From: Pedobacter soli
GTDB lineage: Bacteria > Bacteroidota > Bacteroidia > Sphingobacteriales > Sphingobacteriaceae
Direction of reading: 5' to 3'
Length of the DNA: 64,000 nucleotides
Assembly: GCF_900101435.1 (NCBI RefSeq)
Contig: NZ_FMZH01000011.1
Coordinates: 1 to 64,000 of the forward strand
Shown here: one piece after another, positions 1 to 6,424 of the stretch
Numbering within the stretch: position 1 is the stretch's first letter
Layout of the letters: each line of letters opens with the position of its first letter
The notes under the pieces: model-generated
Database searches by the model: none
Seen by the model: only the letters and a program-made list of their open reading frames with translations
Told to the model about the DNA's origin: nothing
Translations under genes and position numbers: made by a program

Positions 1-99
1 TTTAATCTTCACAGCCTGCTCCGTATCGATAACTGAAAGACAGCAGTGGAAATCTTTTTTGGACACATCAATCCCGATTGAATACTTTAGATTACTCAT
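1..99 (-). CDS. IS110-family transposase, N-terminal fragment (cut by window edge)
   Basis: Read on the minus strand from an ATG at 97-99, this gives 33 codons with no stop before the window edge. The peptide begins MSNLKYSIGIDVSKKDFHCC. The G-I-D-V-S-K-K stretch is the first acidic motif of the DEDD (RuvC-like) catalytic domain of IS110-family recombinases, where the Asp (residue 11 here) is the first catalytic residue. These enzymes cut and join DNA guided by a structured RNA made from the noncoding end of the element. The rest of the gene, including the C-terminal serine-containing domain, lies outside the window, so intactness cannot be judged. The motif is short but distinctive. Confidence 0.8.
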   Translation of the reverse strand, partial: MSNLKYSIGIDVSKKDFHCCLSVIDTEQAVKIK

Positions 100-552
100 A
101 GTCTATAGATTAGAATAAGACAATCAGAAACTACTCTCAGTCTTTGCTCATGTTAATCGCTGATCCAGATACTCTGATCTGGTCAATAGGTACTGTTCTG
201 ACTTTAAGAAGTAAAAAAGAGAGGATAATCCTCTCCGTCAACATCTGTAATATTTCGTGTCTAGCGGGACCTCAACTTGCCTCTCTTTTCTGATTGTTAT
301 ATATAAATATAAAGATATGAGCGGGACTGCAGCCCGCCAAAAGAACCTGACTGTTCATTTCTTAATCAAAGCGATAATTTTTTTATTTGGAAATGAAAGG
401 CCTGTTTCTTACAATGTGCCAAAAAGAGTTTTATCCTTCGTCACTAAATCCGATCACAACAGTGTAGGCTACGCCCAGAACAGGCCTCTGGCAGGCATAA
501 AGCAATTCCTTACATTTTCCTGAGAAAACGGGGCAAATAATATGCTTTTCGG
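100..552. other. Gene-free stretch between the IS110 fragment and the sucD promoter
   Basis: No protein-coding signal is convincing here. An open frame on plus from 257 has no recognisable product and spans the hairpins described above, so I do not call it. Bases 100-340 are assigned to the IS110 end; 340-552 show no further structure I can name. Confidence 0.6.
213..235 (-). terminator. Intrinsic terminator-like hairpin facing the IS110 gene
   Basis: On the minus strand GAGAGGAT pairs with ATCCTCTC and is followed directly by six T (A213-A218 on plus). It could stop transcripts entering the element from outside, which is common at IS ends, or be one arm of the element's noncoding RNA. Confidence 0.5.
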
Positions 553-583
553 TTTGACTTTCCAGTCAATAATATTAGCTTTG
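553..583 (+). promoter_or_regulatory. Bacteroidota sigma-A promoter of sucD
   Basis: TTTG at 553-556 and TAGCTTTG at 576-583 are separated by 19 bases, an exact match to the Bacteroidota TTTG-N19-TAnnTTTG pattern. The -7 box lies 18 bases before the sucD ATG, giving a very short leader. Confidence 0.75.
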
Positions 584-601
584 CACAAAAAAAATTGATA
601 C

Positions 602-1474
602 ATGAGCGTTTTAGTAAATAAAGATTCTAAGGTTATCGTTCAGGGTTTTACCGGAAACGAAGGAACTTACCACGCAGAACAGATGTTGGCGTACGGTACA
701 AACGTAGTTGGTGGTGTTACCCCTGGCAAAGGCGGGCAATTACATTTAGATAAGCCTGTTTTTAATACTGTTAAAGATGCTGTTGATAAAACAGGAGCAA
801 ATGTATCGATCATTTTCGTTCCACCGGCTTTTGCTGCTGATGCGATTATGGAAGCTGCCGAAGGTGGTATTAAAGTAATTGTTTGTATTACTGAAGGTAT
901 CCCAACTAAGGATATGATTCAGGTAAAAGAATATATCTCAGACCGTGATGTTACTTTAATTGGCCCTAACTGCCCGGGTATTATCACTGCTGATGAAGCT
1001 AAAATCGGTATCATGCCAGGTTTTATCTTCAAAAAAGGTAACGTAGGTGTAGTTTCTAAATCAGGAACTTTAACTTACGAAGCTGTAGATCAGGTTGTAA
1101 AAGCTGGTTTAGGTATTACTACAGCTATTGGTATCGGTGGCGACCCGATTATCGGAACGCCAACTGTTGAAGCTGTTAAATTATTAATGAACGATCCTGA
1201 AACGCACGGTATCATCATGATTGGTGAAATTGGTGGTGGTATGGAAGCTGAAGCTGCCCGTTGGATCAAAGAACACGGGACTAAACCTGTTGTTGGTTTC
1301 ATCGCTGGTCAAACTGCGCCTCCGGGACGTAGAATGGGGCACGCTGGTGCAATTGTTGGCGGTGCTGATGATACTGCTGCAGCTAAAATGAAAATCATGG
1401 CTGAGTGTGGTATCCGTGTGGTAGAAAGCCCTGCTGAAATCGGAGCTGCAATGGCAGAAGAATTAGCGAAGTAA
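602..1474 (+). CDS. sucD: Succinyl-CoA synthetase (ADP-forming), alpha subunit
   Basis: This 290-residue protein has the usual length for the alpha subunit, which with SucC interconverts succinyl-CoA and succinate in the TCA cycle with substrate-level phosphorylation. The N-terminal Rossmann domain binds CoA and starts with GFTGNEGTYH (residues 15-24). GPNCPG is at 121-126. The C-terminal ligase domain carries the GRRMGHAGAI motif with the phosphorylated active-site histidine at residue 247. sucC is not adjacent. The gene is monocistronic, with its own promoter at 553-583 and a terminator at about 1496-1528. The start is set by the short distance to that promoter. Confidence 0.97.
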   Translation: MSVLVNKDSKVIVQGFTGNEGTYHAEQMLAYGTNVVGGVTPGKGGQLHLDKPVFNTVKDAVDKTGANVSIIFVPPAFAADAIMEAAEGGIKVIVCITEGIPTKDMIQVKEYISDRDVTLIGPNCPGIITADEAKIGIMPGFIFKKGNVGVVSKSGTLTYEAVDQVVKAGLGITTAIGIGGDPIIGTPTVEAVKLLMNDPETHGIIMIGEIGGGMEAEAARWIKEHGTKPVVGFIAGQTAPPGRRMGHAGAIVGGADDTAAAKMKIMAECGIRVVESPAEIGAAMAEELAK

Positions 1475-1495
1475 GATTTTTAAATTTATATAAAG

Positions 1496-1530
1496 AAAAG
1501 CGTTTCGATTTGGTTCGGAGCGCTTTTTGT
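1496..1530 (+). terminator. Possible intrinsic terminator of sucD
   Basis: AAAAGCG (1496-1502) pairs with CGCTTTT (1521-1527) and runs into a T tract. The loop of 18 bases is long, so the call is moderate. Confidence 0.5.
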
Positions 1531-1551
1531 TTTTGGTTACCCGCTGTTTAA

Positions 1552-1944
1552 CCGCAAAAGGACGCAAAGAGTTGACGCAAAGAGCGCACATTTTTTAACC
1601 GCCGAGTGCACAGAGAAGGGCACGGAGGACGCTGAGTTTTTTCAACACTCAGGTGTGCTTAGGTGTCTTAGGTGGTAAATCTATATTTTTTAACTTATTT
1701 TACCACCGAGTACGCAGAGTGAGGCACAAAGGGCACTGAGTTTTTACCACCAAATGCACAGAGAAAAACGCAAGCACACAGAGTTAGGAGCATTATAACT
1801 TAACATTAAAACCAATTCGCTCGGTGCCTCTCTGTGAAACCTCTTTTCTCTCTGTGGTTAATACCTAAGTGCTGGCTTATATTTTTTACCTACTTTGGTT
1901 TTGCTTTAAGTCTCAGGTGCGCTTAGGTGTCTTAGGTGGTAAAT
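1552..1944. repeat. Intergenic low-complexity repeat block (cgcaaagag / cacagag / cttaggtg words)
   Basis: The 568-base gap before msrB holds no gene. It is built from repeated words such as cgcaaagag, gcacagag and ggcac.gag in both orientations (1552-1641 and about 1700-1790 forward, 1819-1862 inverted). A 31-base direct repeat beginning CAGGTG and ending GGTGGTAAAT occurs at 1650-1680 and 1914-1944 with a single base difference. Related words recur near 11910-11970 and 15918-16035, so this is a dispersed family. Confidence 0.75.
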
Positions 1945-1997
1945 AATAGATGTCATTACATACTTTGTCAGTAGGAGGTAAACACTATTACAAACCA

Positions 1998-2028
1998 TTG
2001 AAACAGCAAACCAAAACCTATAGCTTTA
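1998..2028 (+). promoter_or_regulatory. Probable promoter of msrB
   Basis: TTG at 1998-2000, a 20-base spacer, then TAGCTTTA at 2021-2028, one base off the TAnnTTTG consensus. It lies just before the ATG at 2043 and supports that start over the upstream ATG at 1950. Confidence 0.5.
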
Positions 2029-2042
2029 ACGTATATTGTAAC

Positions 2043-2546
2043 ATGAGAACGATGTTAAATAAACTATTTTTAGTTTCAGCTGTTGTTTTAACTACAGGGC
2101 TTTCTGCCTGTGCACAAAAGCAGGATAAGAAAGAAGAAAAACCAGCTAAGGAAACTACACAAATTATACCCAAGAAAAAAATGAACTGGAATCCATTAAC
2201 CCCCGAAGAAGAAAGAGTAATTGTAAATAAAGGTACCGAATACCCGGGGACAGGTAAATACGAGCATACTACAGATAAAGGAACCTATACTTGCAAACGC
2301 TGCAATGCGGCCTTGTATCGCTCAGAAAGCAAGTTCGATGCGCACTGCGGCTGGCCTGCGTTTGACGATGAAATTAAAGGTGCTGTAAAACGCATTCCCG
2401 ATGCAGATGGTTCGCGTACAGAAATTGTTTGTGCCAATTGCGGTGCACACTTGGGTCACGTATTTTTAGGAGAAGGCTTTACCAATAAAGACACCCGTCA
2501 TTGTGTAAATTCGATCTCGATGAATTTCGTGCCCGATCAGAAATAA
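2043..2546 (+). CDS. msrB: Peptide-methionine (R)-S-oxide reductase, lipoprotein form
   Basis: MsrB reduces methionine-R-sulfoxide in oxidised proteins. From ATG 2043 the product is 167 residues and opens with a lipoprotein signal peptide ending LSAC (lipid-modified Cys23), so it should act in the cell envelope. An in-frame ATG at 1950 would bury this signal behind 31 residues and precede the likely promoter, so I reject it. Zinc is bound by Cys84/Cys87 (CKRC) and Cys130/Cys133 (CANC). The catalytic Cys154 sits in RHCVNS. It has its own promoter and a terminator at 2572-2604, so it appears monocistronic. Confidence 0.93.
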   Translation: MRTMLNKLFLVSAVVLTTGLSACAQKQDKKEEKPAKETTQIIPKKKMNWNPLTPEEERVIVNKGTEYPGTGKYEHTTDKGTYTCKRCNAALYRSESKFDAHCGWPAFDDEIKGAVKRIPDADGSRTEIVCANCGAHLGHVFLGEGFTNKDTRHCVNSISMNFVPDQK

Positions 2547-2571
2547 AGGTGGATATAGAAGGGTTAGGTAG

Positions 2572-2605
2572 AGGTGTATGGCTATAGGCTATACACCTTT
2601 TTTTA
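2572..2605 (+). terminator. Intrinsic terminator of msrB
   Basis: AGGTGTAT (2572-2579) pairs with ATACACCT (2591-2598), followed by a run of seven more T. Confidence 0.75.
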
Positions 2606-2725
2606 TAGGCTTTTGTAATAATTCAAATGGTCAATCGTTTGCGCGTTTTTTTAAGATACGAGTATTTGCCGAATGCCTTATTTTAGTTGTACTAACCAAT
2701 ACAAACCAATTATCAGGAAGCAACA

Positions 2726-4273
2726 ATGAAACGTAAACTCTTGCTCTTCGCCCTAAGCTTATTTACTTTTTACTCAGCCTTTGCTCAAAATGGGGTAAAA
2801 AAAGCTAACCAGTCTAAACCCAATATCGTTTATATCCTGGCCGATGATATGGGCTATGGCGAACTAGGTTGTTACGGACAAGATAAGATTGAAACACCCA
2901 ATCTGGATGCTTTAGCCAAACGCGGCATGAAGTTTACCCAGCACTATGCTTACCCGGTGTGTGCACCTTCGCGTTATATTTTAATGACCGGACAAAATTC
3001 AGGAAAAGCCTTTATACGTGGTAACCACGAGTGGGGCGAACGTGGGCCAGTGTGGGATTTTAAGGCTATGGAAGAAAACCCTTATCTGGAAGGTCAGTAC
3101 CCAATACCCGATTCGACGGTTACCCTGGCAGAAGTGTTAAAAGGTGCAGGTTACACTACGGGTATGGTAGGTAAGTGGGGTTTGGGCGCACCCTTTACCA
3201 CTGGTTTCCCAACGCAACAAGGCTTTGATTATTTTTATGGTTACATCTGTCAGCGACAAGATCATACCTATTATAGCGGTCACCTGTGGGAAAATGAAAA
3301 CCGCGTTCCTTTAGATAATAAAATTCAGGCACCTACGGTAACTTTTCCAAAGGGATTGGATAGCCTGGATGAGAAAAATTACGAGCGATATGCGCAAAAG
3401 GATTATGCCCCTGATTTTTTGATCAAAGCAGCATTAAAATTTATTGATAAAAATGCAGCTAAACCATTTTTCCTGTACTACCCAACGCCATTGCCGCATG
3501 TTTCGTTACAGGCACCTAAAGACCTGGTAGCTTATTACCATCAAAAATTTGGAGATGAAAAGCCATTTCTCGGCGATGGATCTTATTTTCCTTGCCGTTA
3601 CCCGCGCGCTACCTATGCAGCTATGATTACCTTGCTGGATAGGCAGGTAGGCGAATTAATTAAAGAGCTAAAGGCAAAAGGGGTATATGACAATACCATC
3701 ATTCTGTTCTCTGCCGATAACGGTGTAGCTTTCAATGCTGGTGTAGATCCTGTCTTTTTCAACAGTGCTGGTCCGTTTAAAGGTAATTTTGGCTGGGGTA
3801 AAGGCTTTGTTCACGAAGGTGGCATCCGCGAGCCCTTTATTGTTTCATGGCCCGGAAAAGTAAAACCTGGTAGTACCAGTGATCTGATTGCTTCGACTAT
3901 GGACATGATGCCTACCTTTTGCGATCTGCTTGGTTTAAATACTCCAAAGGAGGTTGACGGGATCAGCATTTTGCCAACTTTACTGGGGCAACAACAGAAA
4001 AATACCCATCCTTATTTGTATTTCGAATACCCTGAATATGGTGGTCAGCAGGCTATCCGTTTGGGCAACTGGAAAGGTGTACGCCTCAATATGCTTAAGG
4101 GCAATGCGAAATGGGCTTTGTACAATCTGGAGAGCGACATTAAAGAAGAAAACGACCTGGCTTCAAAGCATCCCGATATTGTCGAAAAAATGATTAAAAT
4201 CAGTAAGCAGGAACACCGGACCCCGGCATTATCGCGCTTTTTAATTCCGGTTTTAGAGCAGGAAATGAAATAA
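2726..4273 (+). CDS. Secreted arylsulfatase-type sulfatase (S1 family)
   Basis: This 515-residue protein has a signal peptide (about residues 1-20, cleaved after AFA) and the alkaline-phosphatase-like sulfatase fold. The active-site signature C79-A-P-S-R83 is the Cys-type site that is converted to formylglycine by a sulfatase-maturating enzyme. Asp40 and Asp41 in the LADDMGYG stretch bind calcium, and SADNGV is a second metal-site motif. It should hydrolyse sulfate esters, probably of glycans, in the periplasm. No maturase, SusCD pair or glycosidase lies next to it, so the substrate is unknown. It appears to be a single-gene unit. Confidence 0.88.
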   Translation: MKRKLLLFALSLFTFYSAFAQNGVKKANQSKPNIVYILADDMGYGELGCYGQDKIETPNLDALAKRGMKFTQHYAYPVCAPSRYILMTGQNSGKAFIRGNHEWGERGPVWDFKAMEENPYLEGQYPIPDSTVTLAEVLKGAGYTTGMVGKWGLGAPFTTGFPTQQGFDYFYGYICQRQDHTYYSGHLWENENRVPLDNKIQAPTVTFPKGLDSLDEKNYERYAQKDYAPDFLIKAALKFIDKNAAKPFFLYYPTPLPHVSLQAPKDLVAYYHQKFGDEKPFLGDGSYFPCRYPRATYAAMITLLDRQVGELIKELKAKGVYDNTIILFSADNGVAFNAGVDPVFFNSAGPFKGNFGWGKGFVHEGGIREPFIVSWPGKVKPGSTSDLIASTMDMMPTFCDLLGLNTPKEVDGISILPTLLGQQQKNTHPYLYFEYPEYGGQQAIRLGNWKGVRLNMLKGNAKWALYNLESDIKEENDLASKHPDIVEKMIKISKQEHRTPALSRFLIPVLEQEMK

Positions 4274-4434
4274 ATTGTAGCAGTAAATCAAGTTTTTTTC
4301 AACAGGTAAAAATCTTACCTGACGGGGTGATAGGCAGCGATTTTTCGGGTAAAACGTTGCTTCGATATTGGAACTGAATTGCTGTGTTTTGCCGGGCAGG
4401 GGCCAATTAACAGCTTCATTTTAAACTAAATGCT

Positions 4435-4442
4435 TATATTTG
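4435..4442 (+). promoter_or_regulatory. -7 promoter box before the RlpA-like gene
   Basis: TATATTTG matches TAnnTTTG exactly and lies 25 bases before the ATG at 4468. No good TTG box is seen at the expected upstream distance. Confidence 0.5.
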
Positions 4443-4467
4443 CCGGCTCGATAAAGAATTTTAGCCT

Positions 4468-4851
4468 ATGAAGTATCTTCTGTTATTAAGTAGTTTGTTC
4501 TTGTTTTTACACAGTAATGCACAAGATTCTGCCTCGCCGGTAAATACCGCAGACAGTATTCAGAAAACAGTTCTCGCCACTTATTACCACAGAAAATTTG
4601 AAGGCCACCGCACCACGAGTGGTGCCCGCTACAGGTCAAAAAAACTCACCGCCGCACATCGTACCCTGCCATTCGGTACAATGGTTACTGTAACCAATCC
4701 GGTTAATGGAAAATCAGTGGTTGTAAAGGTAAACGATCGTGGCCCTTTCTCTAAAAGACTGGCTATCGATTTGTCGGAAAGCGCCGCTAAACAGATTGGT
4801 ATTTACCGCAAAGGCATTGCTAAAGTTAACCTCAGTTATACTGTTGAGTAG
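4468..4851 (+). CDS. RlpA-like double-psi beta-barrel protein, exported
   Basis: The 127-residue product has a signal peptide (about residues 1-18, ending SNA) followed by one double-psi beta-barrel domain of the RlpA type. Visible family features are the ATYYHRKFEGHRTTSGARY opening, the LPFGTMVTVTN segment and the VKVNDRGPF motif with its conserved Asp. RlpA proteins are septal lytic transglycosylases that cut naked peptidoglycan glycan strands. This one lacks the C-terminal SPOR domain of the E. coli protein and is short, so its septal targeting is uncertain. It stands alone with a -7 box at 4435. Confidence 0.85.
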   Translation: MKYLLLLSSLFLFLHSNAQDSASPVNTADSIQKTVLATYYHRKFEGHRTTSGARYRSKKLTAAHRTLPFGTMVTVTNPVNGKSVVVKVNDRGPFSKRLAIDLSESAAKQIGIYRKGIAKVNLSYTVE

Positions 4852-5047
4852 CACTCCATTTAGCTCTATTTTGGGCTTAAAACACCCCTCAAATTTAAGT
4901 TATTAACACTTGTTTTTGTTTGCTAAGTGCTTGAAATTAAATGATTAGCTTTTTTTTGGCTTGAAAATGATATTTAGCTGATCGTTTTTCCCCAGCAATA
5001 GACAAGGGTGTTAACAACTTTGGTTCACTAAAAAGAGCCATGGTATA

Positions 5048-5055
5048 TATATTTG
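5048..5055 (+). promoter_or_regulatory. Candidate -7 box of the nrdBA operon
   Basis: TATATTTG is an exact TAnnTTTG match. A TTTG at 5019-5022 is 25 bases upstream, somewhat too far, so promoter activity is tentative. Confidence 0.45.
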
Positions 5056-5101
5056 TTATAACAAAGTTCTTTAACTTCTTGCACTTGAAAACAATTATAA
5101 A

Positions 5102-5175
5102 AGCTTAGTTTTTAGTAATTTATGCGTATATCTCTCAGATTGCAATTTTAAATTTTCCGAACTAAAAGCTAAGTT
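5102..5175 (+). promoter_or_regulatory. Long stem-loop in the nrdB leader
   Basis: Bases 5102-5115 (core CTTAGTTTTTAG) pair with 5162-5175 (core CTAAAAGCTAAG) over 14 base pairs including G-U wobbles, enclosing a 46-base loop. It lies between the candidate promoter and the nrdB start, so it may act in the mRNA leader. No known riboswitch consensus is recognised. Confidence 0.45.
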
Positions 5176-5307
5176 GTTCGTCAGGTAATAGGGTTAGCAC
5201 TTTCACTACAGCGTTTTGATAAAAGACATTACAATCATCATATAAAATTGATGGATGCGTGCCTTTGTCGGCTCTGTTAAAAAAATAGATTTTAAAAACA
5301 TCAGCGT

Positions 5308-6279
5308 ATGGAACAGGAATTATTACTACAAGAAAACAAAGACAGGTTTGTGCTTTTGCCGATCAAGTATCCGAAAGTTTGGGAGATGTATAAAAGAACA
5401 GAGGCGAGTTTCTGGACTGCCGAAGAAATCGACCTTTCTGACGACTTGAAACATTGGGAAAACCTTAACGATGGTGAAAGACATTTCATATCCCACATTT
5501 TAGCTTTTTTTGCAGCCAGTGATGGTATTGTAAATGAAAATCTTGCAGTAAACTTCATGAGCGAAGTTCAGATTCCTGAAGCCCGTTGTTTTTATGGTTT
5601 CCAGATCATGATGGAAAACATCCATTCAGAAACCTACGCTTTATTAATCGATACCTACATTAAAGATCCGGAAGAAAAAGACCGTTTGTTCCACGCCATT
5701 GATACTGTTCCGGCAGTAAAAAGAAAGGCAGAGTGGGCTTTACGCTGGATTGATAACGGAACTTTTGCAGAGCGTTTAGTGGCTTTTGCCGCGGTTGAAG
5801 GTATTTTCTTCAGCGGTAGTTTCTGCTCAATCTTCTGGTTAAAGAAACGTGGCTTAATGCCGGGCTTAACTTTCAGTAACGAGCTTATTTCGAGAGATGA
5901 GGGTTCTCACTGCGAATTTGCCTGTCTGTTGTACAGCATGTTAAGCAACAAATTAAGCGAAGAGCAAGTGCATGGCATCATCAGCGATGCAGTTGAAATT
6001 GAAAAAGAATTTATTACCGATGCATTGCCAGTTGCCTTAATTGGGATGAATGCAAAATTAATGAGCCAGTACATCGAGTTTGTTGCCGATAGATGGTTAC
6101 AGGAATTAGGTTACAAAAAAATATACAACGCAACCAATCCTTTCGATTTTATGGAAATGATCTCGTTACAGGGTAAAACCAACTTCTTCGAAAAACGTGT
6201 TGGCGACTATCAGAAAAGTGGTGTATTAACCGCTGCCGATAACAAAGCCCAGGCGTTTTCTTTAGATGAAGATTTCTAA
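5308..6279 (+). CDS. nrdB: Ribonucleoside-diphosphate reductase class Ia, beta (R2) subunit
   Basis: The 323-residue protein is the iron-containing, tyrosyl-radical subunit that starts reduction of ribonucleotides to deoxyribonucleotides. The diiron ligands are all visible: Asp72, Glu103, His106, Glu164, Glu198 and His201, with the radical Tyr110 in ENIHSETY. The C-terminus FSLDEDF is the peptide that docks into the large subunit and resembles the eukaryotic R2 tail. The gene sits 145 bases before nrdA in the same direction. Its sequence style, for example PEARCFYGFQIMMENIHSE, is closer to animal R2 than to E. coli NrdB, as judged from memory of these families. Confidence 0.96.
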   Translation: MEQELLLQENKDRFVLLPIKYPKVWEMYKRTEASFWTAEEIDLSDDLKHWENLNDGERHFISHILAFFAASDGIVNENLAVNFMSEVQIPEARCFYGFQIMMENIHSETYALLIDTYIKDPEEKDRLFHAIDTVPAVKRKAEWALRWIDNGTFAERLVAFAAVEGIFFSGSFCSIFWLKKRGLMPGLTFSNELISRDEGSHCEFACLLYSMLSNKLSEEQVHGIISDAVEIEKEFITDALPVALIGMNAKLMSQYIEFVADRWLQELGYKKIYNATNPFDFMEMISLQGKTNFFEKRVGDYQKSGVLTAADNKAQAFSLDEDF

Positions 6280-6424
6280 GGTAGAAGGTTAGAAGGCGGA
6301 AGGCATAAGGTCTTGATACCCGATACTTACTACTCGATACTAAATAACAAAAATTACAAAAGTGATGATTAAGTCTTGATACTTGATACTCACGACTTGA
6401 TATAAAACTTAAATCTCATAAAAT
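6280..6424. repeat. Degenerate ttgatac word repeat between nrdB and nrdA
   Basis: The gap is made of near-repeats of cttgatacttgatactc and gaaggttagaaggcggaagg words. The same ttgatacttgat words recur at about 49383-49412 before the YebC gene. Confidence 0.6.

Larger units (their letters stand above)
1..340 (-). mobile_element. End of an IS110-like insertion sequence; outer boundary not defined
   Basis: The recombinase start lies at 99, so bases 100 onward are its upstream noncoding end. In many IS110 elements this end encodes the bridge RNA. Several hairpins are visible: CCAGAT (165-170) with ATCTGG (177-182), GAGAGGAT (219-226) with ATCCTCTC (228-235), and GCGGG (321-325) with CCCGC (333-337). 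IS110 elements lack clear terminal inverted repeats, so the boundary cannot be set by eye; 340 is only a working limit after the last hairpin. Confidence 0.4.
4852..5307. other. Gene-free leader region before nrdB
   Basis: The 456-base gap contains no convincing gene. It holds a -7 box at 5048-5055 and a long stem at 5102-5175 (both listed separately). If that promoter is used, the nrdB mRNA has a leader of about 250 bases, unusually long compared with the other leaders in this window. Confidence 0.6.

Noticed and set aside
257..523. 88-codon open frame before sucD
   Set aside because: No recognisable product, spans the hairpins of the IS110 end, and lies within a region with no other coding sign.
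1950..2042. Longer start for msrB
   Set aside because: The added 31 residues would precede the lipoprotein signal and lie upstream of the likely promoter.
5056..5307. Cobalamin riboswitch in the nrdB leader
   Set aside because: No B12-box or conserved core is seen; the reductase is class Ia, which does not use cobalamin.
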